A program made the translations under genes and the position numbers. 64,000 bases of DNA from Galbibacter sp038433465 (lineage in GTDB: Bacteria; Bacteroidota; Bacteroidia; Flavobacteriales; Flavobacteriaceae): assembly GCF_038433465.1 (NCBI RefSeq), contig NZ_JAESVF010000003.1, forward strand, positions 124,001 through 188,000, written 5' to 3'. Of the stretch, positions 43,999 through 53,018 are shown piece after piece. The first letter of the stretch is position 1, and every line of letters begins with the position of its first letter. The notes beneath the pieces were generated by a model. The model saw only the letters and a list, made by a program, of their open reading frames with translations. It was not told the origin of the DNA and searched no databases.

Positions 43999-45264
43999 TT
44001 ATTCAGCAGGTTCAAGCTTACTAATAGCAGTAACTAAACCACCTTCTACAACAATACCTTGTGTAGCACTAACTCCAGCTACATCAATATTGTAAATAGA
44101 ACTTCCTTCTTCTGTTGTAACACCAACAAAAACAGTACTTTTATCTTCAGACACTAAGTTATCCATTCCTTTAGTAATGTTTAAAATAGTACTTGCAGCC
44201 GGCATACCTGTTACCCAATCAAGAGTTTTGTTGTAAACATCGATAATAGCCAGTCTGTTTCCAGTTGCATAAGCAGAAGTTTTTTCATCTTTTAAAATAC
44301 CTAATACTTTACCGCCTCCAATATAGATATGGTCGGTAATATAAGCTCCACCAGCAGCAGCTTCGATATCAAAATAATAATCGTCGAATTCTGTAGTTCC
44401 GCTTTTAATTCTTGTAATTGCAGACGCTTTTGTAGAACTTAACTCTCCGTTTGTAGTTGCTACAGCAGCAGAAAACGCATAAGCATCTCCATTTTCATCA
44501 ACAGAAAGTCCGTTATCAAAATATCTTCCTATGTAGCTAGTTCTATCATCGTGAATAATTGTTTCCAATTCCATTTCTGGGTATGAGTAAACAGCGATGT
44601 TTGCTTCGTCTGGATATTCTGTTCCGAAAGAATCGTTACAACATCCTTTAATTGTAAAGTATGGTAAATACACTTTGTCTCCAACTTGAGTAATCCAAGA
44701 GAAAAATGCAAGCTCTCCGTTTTCTTTATTTGCCAACTCTTGCGTGTTGATTTGTCCTTCTGAAGTAATTGTAGAAGACTCTGTATTCACTTGGTACCAG
44801 TATGCGTATGGCGACTCTGCGTTTCTTGCAATTTTAATCATTAAGATATCGTCGTTAACCGCGCCAAAAGCCTGAACTGTTTCAGTTTGGAAATCTGATA
44901 ACTTTTGTAAGTTGCTCTCTCCATCCAATTGGTAAGTTGTTACAGCACCTGGATTTCCTTGTCCGTATAACATACTAAAAAACTTATTGTTTGTAGTGAT
45001 GTAGTAACGGTAAGTACCATCTTGCTCAATTCCATTTCCGGCAGTAGTAATACTTCCTTGCGATAAATCATCGGCAGTTAAAATATAATCTGCTACCCCT
45101 TCTGATGCTGTTGGAGTTGCCGTAATGATGTATTTTGATGCCGCTTCTGGATCTGGGTTTTCTCCACCACCTGGGTTGTCCGAACTATCATCGTCGCTAC
45201 ATCCTACTAACAACGAACCTCCAGCTAATAATAAACTGAAAAAATAAACTGATTTTTTGATCAT
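43999..45264 (-). CDS. DUF4374 lipoprotein, siderophore-locus associated
   Basis: 421 residues. The lipoprotein signal ends at Cys22 (LLVGC) with an acidic SDDDSSD end and a Gly/Pro-rich linker, suggesting surface display. The body reads as a beta-propeller-like series of blades (YIITATPTASEGVADYILTADDLSQG, YRYYITTNNKFFSMLYGQGNPG, ILKDEKTSAYATGNRLAIID). This fits DUF4374, found next to iron-related TBDRs in Bacteroidota. A CC pair (IKGCCND) stands out. It is 113 nt downstream of the receptor gene on the same strand. The probable role is binding or handing over ferric-siderophore at the surface. This is inferred from context, since the family is uncharacterised as far as I know. Confidence 0.8.
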   Translation of the reverse strand: MIKKSVYFFSLLLAGGSLLVGCSDDDSSDNPGGGENPDPEAASKYIITATPTASEGVADYILTADDLSQGSITTAGNGIEQDGTYRYYITTNNKFFSMLYGQGNPGAVTTYQLDGESNLQKLSDFQTETVQAFGAVNDDILMIKIARNAESPYAYWYQVNTESSTITSEGQINTQELANKENGELAFFSWITQVGDKVYLPYFTIKGCCNDSFGTEYPDEANIAVYSYPEMELETIIHDDRTSYIGRYFDNGLSVDENGDAYAFSAAVATTNGELSSTKASAITRIKSGTTEFDDYYFDIEAAAGGAYITDHIYIGGGKVLGILKDEKTSAYATGNRLAIIDVYNKTLDWVTGMPAASTILNITKGMDNLVSEDKSTVFVGVTTEEGSSIYNIDVAGVSATQGIVVEGGLVTAISKLEPAE

Positions 45265-45377
45265 CTTTGTAATTTTAAAATAAAAATTAATATTTCCGTG
45301 AGTTGTTATAATGCATTTTTGTATTTTTTCTGAATCATTAAAAATGCTTCTAGCGGTTATAACGCCACCATTATATT

Positions 45378-47753
45378 TTATAAAAAGGTGTATCTTAATT
45401 TCCCTGTAAAGCTTCTTCCTGGTTTTTGTAAACTGAAATTATCGTACAATTCAGCATTAAAAATATTTCTACATTCTAGCGTAAACTGAAGCTTTTCGTT
45501 AAACGTATATGTTGCATTTAAATCGTGCGAAATCTGTTCAGGAATATCCAACTTATCCGAACCTAAACTTGGCCAATACAAGTAAAATGCATGTACATAC
45601 AACAAATTATAACCAATACTCAACAAGTTTCCTTTACCCCAAACATTCTCGAAAGTATAGCTTGCATCTGCATTTCCGTACAAGTAAGGCATGTTCGGAA
45701 TTCGGTCTCTATAAACAATACTTTCGGTGGTTTGTCCTTCTTCGTATTTGGTGTTATTTCTTAAATCTTGGTATGTTAAATTCATTCCAGCAGTAAAATG
45801 TCTTCCACGATCGTAACGCACTTCTGCTTCAATTCCGAGGTTGGTAACACTTCCAAGGTTATCCATCACCTGCATTGTTTGGTTGTTATTTAAACGCGGA
45901 CGAATAAAGTCTTTCGCATCTCTATAAAACCCATTTAAATTGAAGTTGATATGATTTTGGTTATCTAAATGCCACCAATAGCTCGCCCCTAAATTGTAAT
46001 TATAACTGTGCTCTGGTTTTAAATCGATATTCCCTTGAAGGTTTATAACATCCCCATAAAGTTCTTCTGAATCTGGAAGTCTGTAACTCTTTTCAAAAGA
46101 AGCCTTCATCTGAAAGTTTTCATTGAAAAAGTGCGAAACTGCAAATCCATATCCGAAGAAATTATAAATACTAATTTGATCTCGGTAAGCTACATCACCA
46201 TAGTTTCCTGTTGGATTGTAAGATTGTGTAAATTTATTTTGCTGAAAATATTGCTTTGCAAAAGCAGAAGCATTCCAATTTTCGGTTTCGTAACCATAAC
46301 TCAATCCAAGAATATTTTTCATTGTTTTTCTTGGCTGTTGGTACGTATTGTTATTTGGGTTTAACTCATCTTTACCTTCTCTATTGAAGGTATTTAATGT
46401 ATTCCCTAAAGAAATTCTGTGTTTGTTTGCTATGGTATAATCAAAAGATGCAGTTCCTACACCATTATTATTTCTGTATTTGTACAACGAATACGAACGT
46501 TCTCCCCCTGGATTTTCATATTCTTTGTACTCTCCAAACCAGTTGTATCTTCTATGCAGTGTATCGATGTTTTTTTCTTGACCTAAGTTATAGTTTGCGT
46601 TAACTCGCACATTTAAACCTTCAATCAAAAAGTTGTTCTTTTTATACTTTACACTCGGCATAATAACATTTCCTCTACGGTGCCACCCTCCAAAAACACT
46701 AACAATACGAGCTCCTGTTTGAATTTCTCTGTAATTATTACCCAACGTAATTCCGAACAAAAGTTGATCTGCAAACGATTTGTTTACAACTCCAAAATTG
46801 GCAATTACTGTTTCGTTGTGATATTGGTCGTGAAAACGTTTAACTGTTTGATTTGGGTAGTACTCCCCTGTATTGATATCGGCAACATCTACAGTTACTT
46901 TATACGAATTATCTGAATAGTTTTGATACGCATTTAATTGTGCTGTAAATCCGTTTTTAGAAACATAAATTGCGTTTAAAGTAGATCGATGGGTATTAAA
47001 CGATCCGTAGGAATACGACGCGTCCAAATGATTTTTTGTGTAAGAATTTGTAATGATATTTACAGCTCCTCCTAAAGCATCAGACCCCAAACCTACAGGA
47101 ACAACCCCTTTGTAAACTTCAATTCTTTCTGCTAAATTGATAGGAATATTATTCAACTGAAATGAACTTCCGAAGTTATCCATAGGAACACCATCAATGA
47201 AAAAACGTACTTGTTTTCCTCTAAATCCGTTGATAGAAAAATTCATTTGAGAACCTACTCCTCCACTTTCTCTAACTCTAATTCCTGAAACTCTATCTAA
47301 TGCGTGCCCTAAATCGAGGGTTGTATTGTGTAGTTCTTTAGCATCTACCACACTTACGTTAAATGCCTTTTCTCTAACTTGGTTTACAACACTTTTACCC
47401 GACACAACAACTTCATCTAAATCGTATGACGATTCTTTTAATGCTACTGAATAGTTTATCTCTTCTCCAGCAATTAAATTCACAGCAACTTCTTGTTCTT
47501 CAAATCCTAAATAAGAAATTTTAAGTGTATAGGTTCCGCTTGGAGCTTTTACATTTAGCTCATAATGCCCATCAATATTAGTTGTTACTCCTTTTGAAAG
47601 TTCTTCAAGTAATACTGTTGCACCTGCTACAGGTACTCCAGAAGCATCTGTTACACTTCCTGAAACACGTACATTTGACGTTTGTGAAAAAGCAACTAAC
47701 GTACTTATTAAAAAGGCGACAAATGTTAATCTTTTTATGCAAGTAATCAGCAT
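45378..47753 (-). CDS. TonB-dependent receptor, probable ferric-siderophore importer
   Basis: 791 residues. The signal peptide (about 1-23, VAFSQ) leads into a carboxypeptidase-regulatory-like domain (about 28-115), a plug (about 120-235, with RVSGIRVRESGGVGSQMNFSINGFRGKQVRFFIDGVPMD) and a barrel ending RSFTGKLRYTFL. The plug style resembles catecholate and other siderophore receptors of Bacteroidota. Its own promoter region (47754-47881) carries the -7 box and two TACGCAA repeats seen also before the ferredoxin reductase gene, which ties it to the AraC/PchR-like regulator. It is followed by the DUF4374 lipoprotein. Confidence 0.87.
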   Translation of the reverse strand: MLITCIKRLTFVAFLISTLVAFSQTSNVRVSGSVTDASGVPVAGATVLLEELSKGVTTNIDGHYELNVKAPSGTYTLKISYLGFEEQEVAVNLIAGEEINYSVALKESSYDLDEVVVSGKSVVNQVREKAFNVSVVDAKELHNTTLDLGHALDRVSGIRVRESGGVGSQMNFSINGFRGKQVRFFIDGVPMDNFGSSFQLNNIPINLAERIEVYKGVVPVGLGSDALGGAVNIITNSYTKNHLDASYSYGSFNTHRSTLNAIYVSKNGFTAQLNAYQNYSDNSYKVTVDVADINTGEYYPNQTVKRFHDQYHNETVIANFGVVNKSFADQLLFGITLGNNYREIQTGARIVSVFGGWHRRGNVIMPSVKYKKNNFLIEGLNVRVNANYNLGQEKNIDTLHRRYNWFGEYKEYENPGGERSYSLYKYRNNNGVGTASFDYTIANKHRISLGNTLNTFNREGKDELNPNNNTYQQPRKTMKNILGLSYGYETENWNASAFAKQYFQQNKFTQSYNPTGNYGDVAYRDQISIYNFFGYGFAVSHFFNENFQMKASFEKSYRLPDSEELYGDVINLQGNIDLKPEHSYNYNLGASYWWHLDNQNHINFNLNGFYRDAKDFIRPRLNNNQTMQVMDNLGSVTNLGIEAEVRYDRGRHFTAGMNLTYQDLRNNTKYEEGQTTESIVYRDRIPNMPYLYGNADASYTFENVWGKGNLLSIGYNLLYVHAFYLYWPSLGSDKLDIPEQISHDLNATYTFNEKLQFTLECRNIFNAELYDNFSLQKPGRSFTGKLRYTFL

Positions 47754-47793
47754 ATTAGTTCTTATTTAGACTTATTAAAAATATAATTTTCGG

Positions 47794-47862
47794 CAAAAGT
47801 ATCCATTTCAGTAGTTGAAAATGATACGCAAAACGGATAATTACCTACGCAATCGGGAATAA
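47794..47862 (-). promoter_or_regulatory. TBDR promoter with paired TACGCAA direct repeats
   Basis: On the minus strand the -7 box is TACTTTTG (47801-47794). Upstream of it are TACGCAAAACGGA at 47825 and TACGCAATCGGGA at 47846 (plus-strand reading), 21 nt apart. From -7 box to first repeat is 23 nt. An additional inverted TACGCA lies at 47868-47873. There is no -33 TTTG, as expected for an activator-dependent promoter. The whole arrangement repeats at 51205-51269. Confidence 0.65.
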
Positions 47863-47881
47863 TTCTGTGCGTAATGCGTTT

Positions 47882-49453
47882 CTATTTTCGCTTGAGTTTT
47901 AGTAATACAGCGAAAGAAAGTATCGCTACAATTATCCAGAAAAGATCGATAACCAAAATTTGAGAATATCCGTGTGAATACGAAACCCATGGCCAATTTC
48001 CTGTTTTAATTCCATTTGCAATTGGAATAAACAAACTAAACACAGCCCCCGTTATTAAACATACTTTATTGGTAAAGTAATTGCTTCTTTTTAGTAGCAA
48101 TAACACTCCAATAATTAACCAAGTCCAGAAGAAAGTTCGGTTTATAAAACTCATTCGAACACCTTCAAAATCGTCTGCAAATAATTTTACAAGGATAAAT
48201 GTAAGTGCCGTAGCAGGAAACAAACTTAGCATACTCGACATGTACACACGCACAAGCCAATTATTGAAATGCTTTTTACGAGGTTCTAAATTCTTTTTAT
48301 CGCGAGCAACCAACCAAATCAAAACTCCAGAGATGATTACAAAACATGTTATAAACCCAAGAATTAGATAAATAAATTTCATTGCATACCCGCCATAATC
48401 CCCAAAGTGCAAGCGTTTGATAACATCGTTAGCACCTTCTACATATGAAATGTTATTGTACGGATCTTTTTCACTAACCAAAGAATTATCTTCTACTTTA
48501 AAAGTTTGGTAACCAGTCCCTACAAAACCATCAGTATATTTTGGTGAACCCATTACCTGAACGTGCATGTTTTCGTTTCCGTAGTTAAAAATTTTAAAAC
48601 CATTAATGTTAAGCGACGGCCACTTTTCTTTTGTAGTTTTAATAAACTCGTTAACATTAAACTCTTTCGTTAACGGATCTCCAAAATAGTCATAAGTCTC
48701 TAGAGCAGGCACTTCAATAACTTTTTGCATTTCTTGTGCATTGTCATTGAAAAGAAACTTTTGCATAGGCGGCAACATCACCATATACCCAACAATTAAA
48801 AATGCTCCTGTAACTGCAAAAATAAATTGATAAGGCAAACCAATAACTCCTAATGCAACATGCGCATCTGTCCAAATTGTTTTGAGTTTTGCTTTGGGAC
48901 GAAATACATAAAAACTCGATACTATTTTATTCCAATGCACCAAAACACCTGTAACTACAGCAAATAAGAAAAAGAAAGCTACTAAACCTGCTAAGAAATA
49001 TCCTGAACGCCCAAAAAAGTTAAGCTGAGCAAAGAAATGCAATCGATAAAAAAACTCTCCCAACGAATACCCAGATGCATAGTCGGATTTAGTATAATTA
49101 TCCATGTCCATGTAGAAAAAGCCTCTACGACGACCTCCACCTTTTTTAGTTTCAATGGTAGTGTCTTTAGGCTGCGTCATAAACACACTAATTCTACGTT
49201 CAAAAAAACGTTGAGAAAAAGTAATATCTCTGCTATAAAGAGTGTCTTCTGTTTTTAATTTCTGAAGCGCAGCATCAAAATCTATATGCTCAAAATAACC
49301 TTTTTCAATAGGTTCGTTACGTTCCCAAGCATTAATCTCATCTCTTAAAAATGATACAGAACCCGTAAAAAATATGAGATACAATAAAGCACTTATAAAA
49401 ATACCACTGATTGTATGCGTATGAAATAGAATGTTATAAATTCTGTTAGACAT
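47882..49453 (-). CDS. PepSY-associated transmembrane protein, probable ferric-siderophore reductase component
   Basis: 523 residues with several membrane helices: about 13-35 (TISGIFISALLYLIFFTGSVSF), 150-172, 205-230, 345-370 and a C-terminal set (about 405-520). Two periplasmic PepSY-type segments lie between them (about 40-130 and 260-330). His residues at helix ends (HTHTISG, VHWN, DAHVALG, HFGDYGGYAMK) could hold heme, as in PepSY_TM reductases. FpvG of the pyoverdine system is a characterised relative in type. It should pass electrons across the inner membrane to release iron from siderophores. It is the fourth gene of the FNR operon, 8 nt after the 97-residue membrane protein gene. 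Confidence 0.83.
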   Translation of the reverse strand: MSNRIYNILFHTHTISGIFISALLYLIFFTGSVSFLRDEINAWERNEPIEKGYFEHIDFDAALQKLKTEDTLYSRDITFSQRFFERRISVFMTQPKDTTIETKKGGGRRRGFFYMDMDNYTKSDYASGYSLGEFFYRLHFFAQLNFFGRSGYFLAGLVAFFFLFAVVTGVLVHWNKIVSSFYVFRPKAKLKTIWTDAHVALGVIGLPYQFIFAVTGAFLIVGYMVMLPPMQKFLFNDNAQEMQKVIEVPALETYDYFGDPLTKEFNVNEFIKTTKEKWPSLNINGFKIFNYGNENMHVQVMGSPKYTDGFVGTGYQTFKVEDNSLVSEKDPYNNISYVEGANDVIKRLHFGDYGGYAMKFIYLILGFITCFVIISGVLIWLVARDKKNLEPRKKHFNNWLVRVYMSSMLSLFPATALTFILVKLFADDFEGVRMSFINRTFFWTWLIIGVLLLLKRSNYFTNKVCLITGAVFSLFIPIANGIKTGNWPWVSYSHGYSQILVIDLFWIIVAILSFAVLLKLKRK

Positions 49454-49461
49454 GAAAAAAA

Positions 49462-49755
49462 TTATAAAGTATTAATATTATTATTGAAGAAAACAATGAG
49501 CCCTAACACAACAGAAATCGCGAAGTAAATTCCCCATATTTTCCATCCGCTTTTGGCTAAAAAAGCTACAATCATTAATGCCGCCCAAACGATAAAGCCC
49601 ATATAGCGAACCGTAAATATCATAGATGCAGTATCAAAATAAATTGCCAAAACCATATGTAGTGCCTCTGTAATTACAAAACCACCGATAAAGCCTGCTG
49701 TAATTTTTAAAAATCGTTGTAAAGGAGATGATAAATGTTTTTTATTAGCTGGCAT
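49462..49755 (-). CDS. Small membrane protein, DUF3649-like
   Basis: 97 residues with three predicted membrane helices (about 16-35, 45-62, 70-90). The start SSPLQRFLKITAGFIGGFVITEALHM recalls DUF3649, a small family encoded beside PepSY_TM reductases and iron-siderophore receptors in other bacteria. That similarity is by eye only. The gaps are 3 nt from the upstream gene and 8 nt to the PepSY gene, so it is certainly in the operon. It is probably an accessory subunit of the reductase complex. Confidence 0.62.
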   Translation of the reverse strand: MPANKKHLSSPLQRFLKITAGFIGGFVITEALHMVLAIYFDTASMIFTVRYMGFIVWAALMIVAFLAKSGWKIWGIYFAISVVLGLIVFFNNNINTL

Positions 49756-49758
49756 ATT

Positions 49759-50088
49759 TTAGATATTTATTTCAAGTAAAATTGATAGTACGGCTATAAT
49801 TAGTAGACTTTTAGTTGAGAAGAATTTAGTCGGACTTATTAAAACAATTAAACTTCCGAAAGTCATTAACACCACAAAAAATGAAAAGATACCACTTCCA
49901 AAACCTAACACAATTAGCTCTAAAACCAAGCCAATGAGCAAGCAAAAACCTCCTATTAACTTTGATTTTGAAGGATTGTCTTTTCCCCACTTATATACAT
50001 TTAACGAACTTGTATAAACAGATCTTTGAGAGGTGATGTACAAAAAGTAAAACCCCATAAAGACAAAAAAAACAGACAATGACAGCAT
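49759..50088 (-). CDS. Small membrane protein, DUF3325-like
   Basis: 109 residues with three or four hydrophobic helices (about 1-18, 44-62, 66-83, 91-106) and a polar loop NVYKWGKDNPSKSK between the first two. Small proteins of the DUF3325 type, with this helix spacing, accompany PepSY_TM and DUF3649 genes in ferric-siderophore reduction loci. The assignment is tentative. It lies 7 nt after the ferredoxin reductase gene and 3 nt before the next small membrane protein. Confidence 0.55.
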   Translation of the reverse strand: MLSLSVFFVFMGFYFLYITSQRSVYTSSLNVYKWGKDNPSKSKLIGGFCLLIGLVLELIVLGFGSGIFSFFVVLMTFGSLIVLISPTKFFSTKSLLIIAVLSILLEINI

Positions 50089-50095
50089 ATAATAA

Positions 50096-51151
50096 TTACT
50101 TAATACTTTTTACCACTTCTTTTTTAGCTTCCTTTTTAGTGCCATCAAAACCTTGTACGCCACCAACTGTGGTGTATTTCATGATGTACTTTTTATCTGG
50201 AAAAATACGTTGGTATGCACTCTGGCACATTACCGCAGCTTCGTGGAATCCAGATAAAATCAGTTTTAATTTTCCAGGATATGTATTTACATCGCCAATG
50301 GCGTAAATTCCAGGAATATTAGTTGCGTAATCGTATGAATTATCTACTTTGATGGCATTCTTTTCAATCTCTAATCCCCAATTGGCTATCGGTCCTAATT
50401 TTGGTGACAATCCAAATAGCGGAATAAAATTATCAACCTCCACATGCGATTCTCCATCTTTTAAATGTTTCACCGTTACGGCCTCCAATTTTCCATCGCC
50501 ATGCAACTGTGTTACTTCTGCTTCGGTAATAAGTTCTATCTTTCCTTTTTTAGATAACTCTGCTACTTTTTCTACGGAATCCAAAGCACCTCTAAACTCG
50601 TTTCTACGATGAACCAAGTACACTTCCGAAGCTACATCTGCTAAGAAAATAGACCAATCTAAAGCGGAATCTCCTCCTCCTGCAATTAATACTTTTTTAT
50701 CGCGATATACTTCTGGGTCTTTGATAATGTATGCCACGCCGTTATCTTCAAACTGCTCGATGTTGTCGATTTGTGGTTTACGAGGCTCAAAACTTCCTAA
50801 ACCTCCAGCAATTACAACTACTGGCGCGTGGTGTTTTGTCCCTTTATTTGTTGTAACAATAAAAGTTTCGTCTTCCAACTTTTCAATCGTTTCGGCACGT
50901 TCTCCCAACGTATAAGTTGGCTCAAACGATTTTATTTGCTCTAAGAGATTGGTTACCAAATCGCCCGCCAATACTTCTGGAAAACCAGGAATATCGTAAA
51001 TTGGCTTTTTCGGATAAATCTCAGAACATTGTCCTCCAGGTTGTGGTAATGCATCAATTAAATGACATTTCAGCTTCAACAATCCTGCTTCAAAAACGGT
51101 AAATAATCCTGTGGGACCCGCCCCAATAATCAGTATATCTGTTTTAATCAT
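50096..51151 (-). CDS. Ferredoxin-NADP reductase, thioredoxin-reductase-like type
   Basis: 351 residues. FAD-binding IIGAGPTGLFTVFEAGL is at the N-terminus, the NADP-binding VLIAGGGDSALDWSIFLAD at about residues 155-175, and the C-terminal FAD contact IYAIGDVNTYPGKLKLILSGFHEAAVM at about 290-315. There is no CxxC redox motif, which separates it from thioredoxin reductase and fits the TrxR-like ferredoxin/flavodoxin-NADP reductases. As first gene of the operon with PepSY and small membrane proteins, it probably supplies reducing power for iron release from siderophores, a link not usual for housekeeping FNR. Control by the TACGCAA repeats upstream is inferred. Confidence 0.87.
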   Translation of the reverse strand: MIKTDILIIGAGPTGLFTVFEAGLLKLKCHLIDALPQPGGQCSEIYPKKPIYDIPGFPEVLAGDLVTNLLEQIKSFEPTYTLGERAETIEKLEDETFIVTTNKGTKHHAPVVVIAGGLGSFEPRKPQIDNIEQFEDNGVAYIIKDPEVYRDKKVLIAGGGDSALDWSIFLADVASEVYLVHRRNEFRGALDSVEKVAELSKKGKIELITEAEVTQLHGDGKLEAVTVKHLKDGESHVEVDNFIPLFGLSPKLGPIANWGLEIEKNAIKVDNSYDYATNIPGIYAIGDVNTYPGKLKLILSGFHEAAVMCQSAYQRIFPDKKYIMKYTTVGGVQGFDGTKKEAKKEVVKSIK

Positions 51152-51204
51152 AATCTTAAAATATAATTTAAAAATAGGCTTATTAAGACTAATTTTAAAT
51201 AATG

Positions 51205-51269
51205 CAAATGTATTTTATTCAATGCTAATACACCTACGCAATACGGAACGCTTTATACGCAATACGGAA
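51205..51269 (-). promoter_or_regulatory. FNR operon promoter with two identical TACGCAATACGGAA repeats
   Basis: On the minus strand the -7 box is TACATTTG (51212-51205). Identical 14-mers TACGCAATACGGAA lie at 51235-51248 and 51256-51269, 21 nt apart, in one orientation. From -7 box to first repeat is 23 nt, exactly as at the TBDR promoter. The -33 TTTG is missing. The pattern is that of an AraC-family activator bound as two subunits on one face of the helix. It explains part of the 330-nt gap 51152-51481; the rest is AT-rich and holds the promoter of the divergent regulator. Confidence 0.7.
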
Positions 51270-51422
51270 AAAATAAAATTCAGAACGAAACTTAAATCAC
51301 AAAAGTCATTTTAGACAATCCTAGTCTATTGCTAATGTTACAGATACATGAGCTACATCTCATAAACAGAATTTATAAGTTAATAAAAAACTAATATTTT
51401 ATTTAGATTAATTTTAAATAAT

Positions 51423-51430
51423 TACTTTTG
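51423..51430 (+). promoter_or_regulatory. Candidate -7 box of the second AraC gene
   Basis: TACTTTTG matches TAnnTTTG; a TTTA lies 17 nt upstream. The leader would be about 45 nt. Confidence 0.35.
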
Positions 51431-51481
51431 TAGAAGAAACCACCCGACTTAAACAAAGTCAAAACCCACTGATTAAGAAAA

Positions 51482-52483
51482 ATGAAAGTTCTTGAAATAT
51501 ACAAAAGCAGTCTAAACCCTACAGATTTTAACTGCGGAAAAAGAAACGTTACGGAGGATGCAAAAACCGCTATCGAAACCACTACTATTTTTGATGAAAA
51601 ATCTATAAAAGGCTGGTTTAAAGAACTTACATATACAGAATTTAAAATTGGTGTTAGCGAGTTTGATGTAAACAAAGAAGAACTTCAACTGGTTTGTAAT
51701 TACACAGACAGTGTTATTGAAATGATTTTCATAATTAGAGGGAACTCAAAAGTGTATTTCAACCAATCCAACAACAGTCAGCAGTTCACAAGCAAAACCC
51801 ACAATTTATTTCATTGCAAGAATAATAAAACGGAGATAAAGTTTAAAGACACCAAATCTGAGTTTTTAATAATTGAGCTGAACACTAAATTTTTTAAAGA
51901 TTTAATTCCTTCCGAAGGAAACTTTGAAGATTTTATACAACTTATAGAAACCAATAAAACAGGTTGCATTAAATGTGAGAATAACACGATTAATTCTGCC
52001 ATGCAATTAATCATTGACGATATAAAAGATTTACCAAAAGAAGGCACCTACAGAAAGCTATTTTTACACGCTAAAGTGCTTGAGTTGTTATTGCTTCAGC
52101 TGGAACAGTACAATTTAACTTCTTCAGAAAAAAATAAAGTTATATCGGAATCCGATTTAATTAAAATCGAAAAAGCTAAGCAATACCTGCTAAAAAACTA
52201 CAAAACGCCAATTACAATCCAACGACTAGCAAAAACGGTTGGAACGAATGAATTCACCTTAAAGAAAGGCTTCAAAACGCTGTATGGAGAAACGGTATTT
52301 GGATGTATTAACAACCTAAAAATGAACAAAGCCAAACGATTGCTTGAAGAAGACGGCAGCACAATAAGTCAGGTTTCCGAAGTAATAGGCTACAAAAACC
52401 CGCAGCACTTTTCTACAGCTTTTAAAAAGAAGTTTGGTGTTGCGCCAAGCGAATTCAAACTTAGTTCATTCCATGGTAAGTAG
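51482..52483 (+). CDS. AraC family regulator, PchR-like, of the siderophore cluster
   Basis: 333 residues. The N-terminal sensor domain (about 1-200) is not cupin-obvious but has the QLVCNYTDSVIEMIFIIRGNSKVYF stretch seen in PchR-type regulators. The C-terminal DNA-binding half (about 232-330) has both helix-turn-helix units (ITIQRLAKTVGTNEFTLKKGFKTLYG and ISQVSEVIGYKNPQHFSTAFKKKFG). It is divergent from the FNR operon, and its best candidate sites are the paired TACGCAA repeats in both cluster promoters. Such regulators activate receptor genes when the cognate siderophore enters the cell. Its 3' end overlaps the convergent export-protein gene by 23 nt. Confidence 0.88.
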   Translation: MKVLEIYKSSLNPTDFNCGKRNVTEDAKTAIETTTIFDEKSIKGWFKELTYTEFKIGVSEFDVNKEELQLVCNYTDSVIEMIFIIRGNSKVYFNQSNNSQQFTSKTHNLFHCKNNKTEIKFKDTKSEFLIIELNTKFFKDLIPSEGNFEDFIQLIETNKTGCIKCENNTINSAMQLIIDDIKDLPKEGTYRKLFLHAKVLELLLLQLEQYNLTSSEKNKVISESDLIKIEKAKQYLLKNYKTPITIQRLAKTVGTNEFTLKKGFKTLYGETVFGCINNLKMNKAKRLLEEDGSTISQVSEVIGYKNPQHFSTAFKKKFGVAPSEFKLSSFHGK

Positions 52484-52919
52484 CCATTGTCATTGCCATT
52501 ACCATCACACACGAAAAGAAAATCCCAATAGTATTGGCTAAAAAAGCTTGCTTGTATGGCATCCCAAATAAGTACGAAGCAATACTCCCTGCGTAAACTC
52601 CTGTTCCTGGAACTGGTAGCATTACGAATAAAATAATACCCCAAAATCCGAACTTTTTAATATTTGAGCCTGCTCCATTTTTTACACGACGTGCAACTTT
52701 AAGCGCCGTACGTTTATAAAAACCCCAACGAAGTAAATACCTATTTAAATAATCTAAAAAGAAAGTCATAACAGGAAACACCAATACATTTGCCGCAAAA
52801 CAAGCCACAAAAGCCACATACATGTTTACGCCATTAAACACAGCGTAAGGAATACCCACTTTTGCTTCTCCAAAAGGGGAAATACTCCAAAGCATTGCTA
52901 TTAATATATCTATAATCAC
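52461..52919 (-). CDS. Small multidrug export family membrane protein (COG2426 type)
   Basis: 152 residues with four hydrophobic segments (about 3-20, 32-52, 88-110, 120-145). The N-terminal ISPFGEAKVGIPYAVFNG and central LPVPGTGVYAGSIASYLFGM motifs identify the Sm_multidrug_ex family. The name is historical; transport of drugs has little support, and the PVPGTG motif recalls re-entrant loops of DedA-like proteins. The last 23 nt overlap the convergent AraC gene, so opposing transcripts would be complementary there. No operon partner. Confidence 0.8.
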   Translation of the reverse strand: MIIDILIAMLWSISPFGEAKVGIPYAVFNGVNMYVAFVACFAANVLVFPVMTFFLDYLNRYLLRWGFYKRTALKVARRVKNGAGSNIKKFGFWGIILFVMLPVPGTGVYAGSIASYLFGMPYKQAFLANTIGIFFSCVMVMAMTMATYHGMN

Positions 52920-52986
52920 TCTTTTTTATTTAGGATCTAAACTTCTTTAAACTGAAAAACGGCTGGAAAATTATATTAAAAACAAA

Positions 52987-53014
52987 AAAGTCTTACTAAA
53001 ACTAGTAAGACTTT
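52987..53014 (-). terminator. Terminator of the tRNA cluster
   Basis: AAAGTCTTACT (52987-52997) and AGTAAGACTTT (53004-53014) form an 11-bp stem with a 6-nt loop. On the minus strand it ends in a T tract directly after tRNA-Arg. Confidence 0.7.
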
Positions 53015-53018
53015 CAAG

